The position numbers and the translations under genes are program-made. 9,728 nt of DNA, taken from assembly GCA_023229045.1 (NCBI GenBank), contig JALOAB010000067.1:1-9728 (forward strand), in the 5' to 3' direction. The notes under the pieces are model-generated. The model was given only the letters and a program-made list of their open reading frames with translations, was not told where the DNA came from and did not search any database. Positions 1 through 6,809 of this stretch are shown one piece after another; positions within the stretch are counted from its first letter, which is position 1, and each line of letters starts with the position of its first letter. Origin of the DNA: Fidelibacterota bacterium (GTDB taxonomy: Bacteria; Fidelibacterota; UBA2242).

Positions 1-1
1 C

Positions 2-613
2 GATTACGGGCGCGAGCACTTGACATCGACCCTCGAGGTTTATAAAACCGATCGGCTCGGGGCAACCTTCGCTTTTATTGATTTCGACTATAATAATAAA
101 GGTTCATCCGGCTTGCAAAACGCTTCAATGGCTTACGGCGAAATCGCCCGTTACTTCAAAATACCCAAAGTCAGTAATCTCTCGGCCACGATCCAGTATA
201 ACGACGGACTAATGAATATCGTTAATGGTTCCTTCAATCCGGTCTGGCTGAGTGGCGCGCAGTACGCTTTCCGGGTTGGCAAGCAGACTTTCCCGATCGA
301 TTTCCTGGTGCGCAAGGAAGTCAACACCGACGGATTGACCTTTCAATTGACCTATGTCTGGTATTATCTCTGGCGCAAACTGGAAATCGCGGGCTTTGTG
401 GATATCTGGAGCACCGGCGCGAATGGTTTTCCGGCTAAAAAAATCGTGATTCTCTCCGAACCTCAATTTTGGTACAAACTCACCTCGGCGATTTACGTCG
501 GTGGTGAGATCGAGATCAGCCGTAACTTTTCGGGCGCCTGGAGCAAGAACAAAGTCTTCACTGAAGATGAAATCTTTATCCTGCCGACGCTTGGGGTGAA
601 GTGGGTGTTCTGA
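2..613 (+). CDS. DUF5020 family outer-membrane beta-barrel-like protein, 5' end missing
   Basis: The open frame enters from the left edge, so the start codon and probably the signal peptide lie outside. 203 residues plus a TGA stop are visible. The reading runs upstream of the TTG at 20 (codons for DYGREH precede it), so that TTG is an internal Leu, not a start. The order of motifs matches DUF5020 from Bacteroidota as I recall it: DYGREHLTSTLE near the start, a GATFAFIDFDY strand, LSEPQFWYKL about 50 residues from the end, and a C-terminal strand ending in LGVKWVF with a terminal Phe, as in outer-membrane barrels. Alternating hydrophobic/polar strands support a small barrel in the outer membrane. 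The family is sometimes linked to Tsx-like channels; its substrate is unknown to me. Full members are about 220-240 residues, so only some 25-30 residues are missing. The last 132 bases are duplicated at 9509-9640. No clear terminator follows. Confidence 0.85.
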   Translation, partial: DYGREHLTSTLEVYKTDRLGATFAFIDFDYNNKGSSGLQNASMAYGEIARYFKIPKVSNLSATIQYNDGLMNIVNGSFNPVWLSGAQYAFRVGKQTFPIDFLVRKEVNTDGLTFQLTYVWYYLWRKLEIAGFVDIWSTGANGFPAKKIVILSEPQFWYKLTSAIYVGGEIEISRNFSGAWSKNKVFTEDEIFILPTLGVKWVF

Positions 614-662
614 GATTCCTGTTGTAAGAAGTCTGTTATCTGATAATTATCAAGACGTCTAC

Positions 663-702
663 TGCTTAGCAATAGATAACTTTAGGATATGGAACTCGAT
701 AC
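663..702 (+). repeat. Left copy of a 40-bp IS1380-like 5' segment
   Basis: This segment matches 9257-9296 in the same orientation at 32 of 40 positions, including 17 identical bases at its start (TGCTTAGCAATAGATAA). The right copy lies immediately upstream of an IS1380-type transposase start, so I read the repeat as the 5' untranslated or end region of the same kind of element. Similarity ends at about 702, where this copy jumps straight into transposase-like coding sequence. I could not recognise a terminal inverted repeat or a target-site duplication. Confidence 0.6.
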
Positions 703-901
703 TTTCAGAGAATTTATTTGGCTGGGTATTTAGGAATATAAATCTCAGCATTTACATTGGATTGCGATTCAACGATATTAACACGTTATGAAGATCAACA
801 GGAAGGCGCTAAAAGGGTATAATCCCAGGAAACCGAGCCGAAAATCGCACCATCTGCTGATCGTCTATGCCAATGATCTGAAGCTGGCCGGTTATTTCTA
901 G
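702..901 (+). pseudogene. IS1380-family transposase remnant, internal piece with frameshifts
   Basis: Three consecutive reading frames give adjacent parts of one transposase. Frame one (from 702) reads LSENLFGWVFRNINLS. Frame two (742-813) reads SAFTLDCDSTILTRY followed by EDQQEGAK. Frame three (812-901) reads KGYNPRKPSRKSHHLL and ends LKLAGYF at a TAG. The LDxDST box, which in this family carries the first Asp of the DDE triad, and the GAKxGYNPxKPxRxSHH box are hallmark IS1380 sequences. Loss of one base in the AAAAGGG run at 811-817 explains the second shift; the first lies near 741-747. The N-terminal third and everything after the GYNP region, including the other catalytic residues, are absent, so it cannot encode an active enzyme. 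It lies downstream of the DUF5020 gene. An ATG at 788 opens a 37-codon frame, but this is only the third segment of the relic. Confidence 0.8.
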
Positions 902-939
902 CAAAGAAGGGGGGATACGCCAAAATAAACTAATTCCAA

Positions 940-968
940 TTGACTTTTAGTTAAATTAATCCTAAAAT
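940..968 (+). promoter_or_regulatory. Sigma70-like promoter candidate
   Basis: TTGACT (940-945) and TAAAAT (963-968) are separated by exactly 17 bases, a near-consensus sigma70 arrangement, in the orientation of the macroglobulin-pbpC operon. Use of this site would give a leader of roughly 290 bases. AT-rich sequence produces such matches by chance, and a weaker candidate (TTGAGA at 1081, TAAGTA at 1104, also 17 apart) lies closer to the gene. If the host were a true member of Bacteroidota, its promoters would follow a different consensus. Confidence 0.35.
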
Positions 969-1257
969 ACAAAAGTTCTTTGTCTTAGGGCATTCGACGG
1001 CATCATGCATTCTATCCGTTTGACCGATCTATCTATGGGGGGGCTAATCGGTACAGTTCGATTGTGAAATGGAATGTTTGTTGAGATAGAAAATGTATAT
1101 CATTAAGTAAAAACTCCCAATGCTTACGTCAGGGTAGTTGATTGATTTAAAGTAAATAACAGGGAGTTGTTCGGCTTAGTGGAATATTTTCGGTTTTGAA
1201 AAAAAGTAATCTATCCAAAGAAATATTTATCTTAAAGGTGAATTTATCAGGATATAC

Positions 1258-1265
1258 GAGGAGGT
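1258..1265 (+). promoter_or_regulatory. Strong Shine-Dalgarno site of the macroglobulin gene
   Basis: GAGGAGGT lies three bases before the ATG at 1269, with the AGGAGG core four bases away. The match to the 16S rRNA anti-Shine-Dalgarno is essentially complete. It fixes the start and shows that this host uses Shine-Dalgarno-led initiation. Confidence 0.85.
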
Positions 1266-1268
1266 AAT

Positions 1269-4200
1269 ATGAGAAGAAATCGGTCATTAGTTCGGCGAAA
1301 CATTTTAAGTAGCCTATTAATGCTCGGATTGCTTTTACAATTGTCACTTTGTTTTCTTTCAGGATGTGGTAAGCAGTCTGATAAAAAGAAAGTACTGTAC
1401 ACTGAGGATATTGCCAAATTAATCAGCGGACACACCGCCGGATTGATTTCGTCGAAAGATCCAATTGTGATCCGGTTTACCAAACCGGTTGTCGAACCCA
1501 ATATGGTGGGAAGTGTTCTGAAAAATGACCCGTTTACCTTTCGTCCTAATATTGATGGAATGACAGCCTGGAAGGACAACAAGACTCTGGAGTTTAAACC
1601 GAACCAGGCATTTGAAAAAAATACCAAATATCAAATTCAATTCGATGTGAAGAAAATCTTTCCCAAGCAAAAAGATCATAAAATACCTATACTCCCACTC
1701 GGTTTTGAAGTGCAGGTGGTTCCCCAGGAAGTCGATTATATCGAGGGCGATTTTTATTTAATCGATATGAACAATCCGGAAAGACTAGTATATAAAGGTG
1801 CGATCGGTTTTATTGAGCCGCTTGAACTCGAAGCGGTTAAAAGATCGGTTTCTTTGGTGATGAAAAAAAAGCCTCTGGAACTTCAATGGACGGCCGCCGA
1901 AAACGGACGGGAGTTTACTTTTATTTCCGAACCGGTTAACCGGGAGGATCAGAAGATATATTTTGTTCTGGCCCTGAATAAAGACGAACTCGGAACGGCG
2001 ACTTCTTACAAAAAGGAATTCTACCTCTATCCGCTTCAGGACTTAACCATAATCGATATCAAGGAATTACACGATGGTAAAAATCCGCAGGTTCAGATAA
2101 AATTATCGGATGGCCTTGACCGGCAGCAGGATATAACCGGCCTGGTCGAAGTCGAGCCCGATCTTCCCATCCAAACCAGCTCGATGAGCGATCTGATCTA
2201 TGTTTACGGAGACTTTAATTATGGTGAAACCTACACGATCGAGGTTCACAAAGGCATCCGCAGTATCTGGGGAGCAGCCCTGAAGGAGTCCCGGAAATTC
2301 ACCGTTAAATTTGAAGACATTAAACCGGAGGTGAAATTCGTCAGTACCGGGACATTTCTCCCATCTACATCTGACAAAAAGATCCGGTTCCAAACCGTCA
2401 ATCTGAAAAAGGTTAATCTGGAAGTATTAAAGGTGTTCGAAACCAATATCGGGCAATATCTGCAAACTCAGAATTTGGATTGGACAGACGATCGATATTA
2501 TAATACCGGAGAGCTGAAACGGGTCGGTATCAATGTAGCCGAAAAGGAACTTTTTATCGGTGAAATGCGCAATGAATGGCTGACCAATGCCATCGATTTG
2601 TCGGAATTGATTCCTGGTAAAGAAAAGGGTCTGTTTATAATAAAAATATATTTTACCCAGGATGATATGCTTTATCCAGTGGCGGAAAAGGCCAAACGCG
2701 AACATCACTGGGATTATAACGATCCCAATTCGGAAGCCTATATTTACCGCCATGGCGAAATCGTTAATAATATTGTGCTGAGTGATCTTGGAATTGTTTA
2801 CAAACAGGCGGGTCAAAGCCATATCGTTTTTGTTGCGGATATTCCCAGCGTTGCCCCGGTTGCCAATGCCAAGGTGACCTTGATGACCTATCAGGATCAG
2901 ATTATTCAGGAAAAGTATACCGATTCCAATGGAAAAGCTGTTTTCAACAGCACCGGTGAAAGCGTTTTTTATATACAGGCTGAGAGGAATGGCGAACGCA
3001 GCGTTTTGAAACCTTCGGAAACGCTCTGGAATACTTCCAGCTTTGACGTGGATGGTAAGGAAATTAATAAAGACGGAACGCGAGTTTTTATCTATACCGA
3101 GCGGGGAGTTTATCGTCCCGGTGACGAAATCAATATAACCCTGATCGCCCGTAACAAAAGTGATTCGTTTCCGGAAAATCACCCGGTTACCCTGGAACTC
3201 TACAATCCCAAAGAACAGTTGATTTATACGACGACCAACAAAACCGGTAAAAACGGCGTGTATTGTTTTAAATACACAACTAATATCAGCGATCCGACCG
3301 GTAACTGGAAAATGAAATTCAAGGTCGGCAGCAGTGAGTTTCAGGAAGTTCTGAAAATTGAAACCGTTGTTCCCAATCGTCTGAAAGTCGAAATTAATCC
3401 CGCTAAAAATCACCTGTATGCCAATGATCGCAATCTGGAAATCGCTTTAAATTCCAGTTACCTGTTCGGCGCGCCGGCCAGCGACCTGAAAGCCGAAATC
3501 GAGGTAGCCTCCGAAGCCGTTGATAAACAGTTTGCGACATATAAAGATTTTACGTTTTCCAATCAATCGATCGAATATAAGCCCTATTCGAAAAATATTT
3601 TCGAACAGGAATTGAGTAGTGATGGTAAAGCGCAGGTTACCTGGAAACTTCCGAAATTCGAAAATATTCCCTCGGCTTTGAACTTCAGAATTACCGCCCG
3701 GGTATATGAAAAAGGCGGCCGTCCGAACCAGAAAAATATCGTGGTGCCTGCCGATCCCTACGATTATTATATTGGTATCAAACTACCGGATTTTAAATAT
3801 GGCTATTCAACGGTTGGAAAGCCGGTTGGAGTTGAATTAATCGTGATGGATAAGGATGGTAATATCGTCACAGGGAAAACCATCAATTACACGATATATA
3901 AAAACAGCCGTTACTGGTGGTGGGAATACAAACGCCGCTCAGAGTTTCAACTGCGGTACAAATCAAACGTGTACACTGAAAAAGTCAAATACGGTGGAAT
4001 TCAGTCCGGCTCTTTTCCAGTTACGGTGGAGTTTAAACCCGAAGTCTGGGGTGAATACCTAATTGAGGCCAGCATCGCTGAACAAGGCAGCCATACAGCC
4101 GGAGTGTTCTTCCGGGCTGTCAATTGGGGCGACACTCAGCAAGGTCCTAAAGATGCCGGACAAATCGTCCTTAAAGCCGATAAAGATAAATATGCACCCG

Positions 4201-6809
4201 GCGAAATCGCAAAAATCAGTTTTCCCTGCCCGGATGAATGTACCCTGATCCTCTCGATCGAAAAGGCTAACGAGGTGCTCTCATCGGAAATCGTATCTCC
4301 ACGCATCGTTAATCATGAAGCGACTATCGAGATTCCGATTACCGGCAAGATGCTTCCCAATGTTTACGTGTCGGTCTGTTTATTACAACCTCATGCTCAA
4401 TCGGTGAACGATCGTCCGATCCGGACTTACGGCATTATTCCACTGTTAGTCGAAGATAGTAAAACCCGCCAGGAACTGCGGGTAACGGTGCCGGAAGTTA
4501 TCCGGCCGGATTTGCCCTTTAATGTGGAAATCCAGACCGAAGACCAGAAACAGGTTCAATTCACCGTAGCGGTCGTCGACGAAGGCTTACTGGACCTGAC
4601 CAACTTCCAGACTCCCGATCCCTGGCAATCGTTCTACAGCAAAGAGCGTCTGGGTGTCAAAACCTTCGACCTTTATTCCTATATCATAGGTGCCAATATC
4701 GGTGATGTATTCAAGACCTTCTCGATCGGAGGCGATTACGATGAAGATTTTTACCGTAAGAATCAGAAGCAGAAAGAGCGGGCCAAGCGTTTTAGACTGG
4801 TCTCACAATTTGCCGGTCCGCTTACCACCGATCGAAACGGATATGCTAAAGTCCCTTTTAAAATCTCGGATTACATCGGGTCAGTGCGAATCATGGTTGT
4901 AACCATTAAGGATAATTGTTACGGGAGTGCCGAGAAGACCGTACCGGTCAAAAACGATCTGATGGTTTTACCAGCCCTGCCCAGAGTTCTGGGCAACACC
5001 GATGAGATCAAACTTCCGGTTACTCTGTTTGCCATGGCCGATAGCATCGGACCGGTTACGGTGACTCTGAAGACCGAAGGTCCACTTACGATGGTTGGTG
5101 AAACGCAAACAGTGGTGGAATTACCGAAAATCGGTGAAACCGATGTCGAGTTCGGACTGAAAGCCAACAATGCCGTCGGTAAAGGTGTCATAGTTATTGA
5201 AGCGAAATCGAAATCAATGTCGGTAATCAAAAAGACCGAGATTGACGTGCGTGCTAATTCTCCGCGCATTTACAAAACCACCGAATTCAGTGATAAACCC
5301 GGCGAAAATGTCCAAATTCCACTTCCAAATAAGGGAGTTCCCGGTACCAATCATGCTCAGCTACAGATATGCCGGATACCGAATATGAAATTCGGACATC
5401 GCCTGAGCTGGTTAATGAAATATCCGTATGGCTGTGTCGAGCAAACTGTTTCATCGGTCTTTCCACAGTTGTATCTGACAGAATTTCAGGAACTGACTGA
5501 AAGTGAAAAGAAAACCATTGATTACAACATCGATCGTGGAATTATGCAATTAGCCAATTTTCAGACAATTGCCGGCGGTCTTTCATACTGGCCGGGAGGA
5601 GCAGATGTCTCATACTGGGGAACAACCTATGCTTTTCATTTCCTGATTGAAGCCCAGAAAAGGGGTTATTATGTCCCGTCGCATCTGGTGGAAAACCTTA
5701 AACGTTTTGAAAAATCGCAGGCCCGGACTGGAAAATCAGGATCGAAATCTCAGGTTTATCGTCTCTATGTACTGGCGCTGGCGGGCGACCCGGAAATCGG
5801 TCCGATGAATTTCATCAAGGAAAGTATGCTGTCAAAATTGGATGATTCCGAAAGATGGCTGTTGGCGGGAGCCTACAAACTGGCCGGTGTCGAACGCAGT
5901 GCTTTCTATGTAATTGGGCGAACTGGAATCATTACCAGGATTTACGTCGAACTCAGCGGCAGTTACGGTTCCGGAGTCCGCGATAAGGCGATTATTCTTG
6001 AGATGTTAACTTTATTTGAACTATGGGAAAAAGCTGATCCGATTTTTAAAGAATTATGTAATCAGGTTTCAAGCAACGACTGGTACTCGACTCAAACCCT
6101 TAGTTATTCGTTGCTTTCCATAGGTAAATATATTACGAAACGCTATTCCATAACCGGCCAAACGTCGTTATTAAAGGGTACAATTATTCTGCCCAATGGC
6201 TCCCGGGTACCTTTTAACACGAACAAGATGGCCTTTAATTATTCGCTTGATAAATATTTCGGCCAGAACCTAACGGTAGAAATTGATCCCAAAACCAGTG
6301 TTTCCAAGGTGTTTTTGAATTTAGACTGGGATGGAATTCCCTTGAAATATGACCAGGGCGATGTTTCGAATAATCTGAAAATGGAAGTTGAATGGTTTAA
6401 TGAAAACGGGGGGGAAATCAATCCTGATCAAATCCGGCAGGGTACCAGTTTTTGGGAACATATCCGTGTCGAAAGGACCAAGTCCCAGACACAGACTATC
6501 GAAGAGTTAGCTCTGGTACAATTTTTACCAGCGGGGTGGGAGATTGAAAATATCCGGCTTACTTCAGAAGCCGTTCCATCCTGGATGAAAGATATGACAT
6601 TGTATCGAGAAGATTATACCGATATTCGCGACGACCATATTATGTGGTTTTTCGACTTACCTATGGGCGCAACCGGTCTCGATTTTGTCGTTAAAATCAA
6701 TGCCGTCACCCAGGGCAAGTTTGATTTGCCGCCAACCAAAGCCGAGGCGATGTATGACAATACTTACCAGGCTATTAAATCCGGAATGACGGTGGAGGTG
6801 ACCAAGTAA
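1269..6809 (+). CDS. Alpha-2-macroglobulin family lipoprotein with intact thioester (YfhM/ECAM type)
   Basis: This 1846-residue protein is a bacterial alpha-2-macroglobulin, a large periplasmic protease trap: a protease cuts the bait region, the protein collapses around it, and a thioester bonds to it. The N-terminus has basic residues, a hydrophobic stretch at about 12-30 and a lipobox LSGC with lipidated Cys33. Gly at +2 would favour outer-membrane sorting under the E. coli rule, which may not apply here. Macroglobulin beta-domains follow. One carries the conserved YTERGVYRPGDEI at about 609-621, another the WWW tract at 883-885. A bait-region domain runs from about 964 to 1110 and ends near VVDEGLLDLT. 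The A2M core, from about 1174, begins FRLVSQFAGPLTTD. The thioester motif GCVEQ has Cys1389 and Gln1392 (codons 5433-5444) and is followed by the GGLSYWPGGADVSYWGTTYA helical thioester domain. The C-terminus ends in the usual PPTKAEAMYDNTYQA segment. Length fits the longer FCB-type members (E. coli YfhM is about 1650). No frameshift or missing key residue is seen. Confidence 0.95.
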   Translation: MRRNRSLVRRNILSSLLMLGLLLQLSLCFLSGCGKQSDKKKVLYTEDIAKLISGHTAGLISSKDPIVIRFTKPVVEPNMVGSVLKNDPFTFRPNIDGMTAWKDNKTLEFKPNQAFEKNTKYQIQFDVKKIFPKQKDHKIPILPLGFEVQVVPQEVDYIEGDFYLIDMNNPERLVYKGAIGFIEPLELEAVKRSVSLVMKKKPLELQWTAAENGREFTFISEPVNREDQKIYFVLALNKDELGTATSYKKEFYLYPLQDLTIIDIKELHDGKNPQVQIKLSDGLDRQQDITGLVEVEPDLPIQTSSMSDLIYVYGDFNYGETYTIEVHKGIRSIWGAALKESRKFTVKFEDIKPEVKFVSTGTFLPSTSDKKIRFQTVNLKKVNLEVLKVFETNIGQYLQTQNLDWTDDRYYNTGELKRVGINVAEKELFIGEMRNEWLTNAIDLSELIPGKEKGLFIIKIYFTQDDMLYPVAEKAKREHHWDYNDPNSEAYIYRHGEIVNNIVLSDLGIVYKQAGQSHIVFVADIPSVAPVANAKVTLMTYQDQIIQEKYTDSNGKAVFNSTGESVFYIQAERNGERSVLKPSETLWNTSSFDVDGKEINKDGTRVFIYTERGVYRPGDEINITLIARNKSDSFPENHPVTLELYNPKEQLIYTTTNKTGKNGVYCFKYTTNISDPTGNWKMKFKVGSSEFQEVLKIETVVPNRLKVEINPAKNHLYANDRNLEIALNSSYLFGAPASDLKAEIEVASEAVDKQFATYKDFTFSNQSIEYKPYSKNIFEQELSSDGKAQVTWKLPKFENIPSALNFRITARVYEKGGRPNQKNIVVPADPYDYYIGIKLPDFKYGYSTVGKPVGVELIVMDKDGNIVTGKTINYTIYKNSRYWWWEYKRRSEFQLRYKSNVYTEKVKYGGIQSGSFPVTVEFKPEVWGEYLIEASIAEQGSHTAGVFFRAVNWGDTQQGPKDAGQIVLKADKDKYAPGEIAKISFPCPDECTLILSIEKANEVLSSEIVSPRIVNHEATIEIPITGKMLPNVYVSVCLLQPHAQSVNDRPIRTYGIIPLLVEDSKTRQELRVTVPEVIRPDLPFNVEIQTEDQKQVQFTVAVVDEGLLDLTNFQTPDPWQSFYSKERLGVKTFDLYSYIIGANIGDVFKTFSIGGDYDEDFYRKNQKQKERAKRFRLVSQFAGPLTTDRNGYAKVPFKISDYIGSVRIMVVTIKDNCYGSAEKTVPVKNDLMVLPALPRVLGNTDEIKLPVTLFAMADSIGPVTVTLKTEGPLTMVGETQTVVELPKIGETDVEFGLKANNAVGKGVIVIEAKSKSMSVIKKTEIDVRANSPRIYKTTEFSDKPGENVQIPLPNKGVPGTNHAQLQICRIPNMKFGHRLSWLMKYPYGCVEQTVSSVFPQLYLTEFQELTESEKKTIDYNIDRGIMQLANFQTIAGGLSYWPGGADVSYWGTTYAFHFLIEAQKRGYYVPSHLVENLKRFEKSQARTGKSGSKSQVYRLYVLALAGDPEIGPMNFIKESMLSKLDDSERWLLAGAYKLAGVERSAFYVIGRTGIITRIYVELSGSYGSGVRDKAIILEMLTLFELWEKADPIFKELCNQVSSNDWYSTQTLSYSLLSIGKYITKRYSITGQTSLLKGTIILPNGSRVPFNTNKMAFNYSLDKYFGQNLTVEIDPKTSVSKVFLNLDWDGIPLKYDQGDVSNNLKMEVEWFNENGGEINPDQIRQGTSFWEHIRVERTKSQTQTIEELALVQFLPAGWEIENIRLTSEAVPSWMKDMTLYREDYTDIRDDHIMWFFDLPMGATGLDFVVKINAVTQGKFDLPPTKAEAMYDNTYQAIKSGMTVEVTK
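6794..6801 (+). promoter_or_regulatory. Shine-Dalgarno site that decides the pbpC start
   Basis: GGAGGTGA sits inside the last codons of the macroglobulin gene, seven bases before an ATT at 6809 that overlaps the TAA stop. It complements the 16S rRNA tail almost perfectly and has normal spacing only for that ATT. The TTG codon at 6866 and the CTG at 6860 are more than 55 bases away and have no comparable site. Confidence 0.65.

Larger units (their letters stand above)
902..1268. other. AT-rich intergenic region upstream of the macroglobulin operon
   Basis: No credible gene is visible on either strand; the short open frames have no ribosome site or recognisable residues. The stretch is clearly more AT-rich than the flanking genes. 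It contains the promoter candidate at 940-968, a run of seven G at 1037-1043, and a distant 7-bp inverted repeat (AACTCCC at 1112-1118 with GGGAGTT at 1162-1168). It ends with the ribosome binding site at 1258-1265. Further decayed IS sequence may be present in its first part, but I could not recognise transposase residues after 901. Confidence 0.5.

Noticed and set aside
641..652. Perfect 12-bp palindrome TGATAATTATCA downstream of the DUF5020 stop
   Set aside because: About two such palindromes are expected by chance in a window of this size, it is AT-rich, and it is not placed before a gene; an operator role (for example Fur-like) is not supported.
1112..1168. Inverted repeat AACTCCC / GGGAGTT upstream of the macroglobulin gene
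   Set aside because: Seven base pairs with a 43-base loop is weak, has no U-tract, and could easily be chance; not called as a terminator or riboswitch.
2427..3413. A 328-codon open frame on the minus strand inside the macroglobulin gene
   Set aside because: It lies fully opposite a well-supported gene, shows no family motif or ribosome site, and is explained by the codon usage of the plus strand gene.
3856..4248. Two adjacent short plus-strand open frames inside the macroglobulin gene
   Set aside because: They are shadows in another frame of conserved macroglobulin sequence, with no independent signals.
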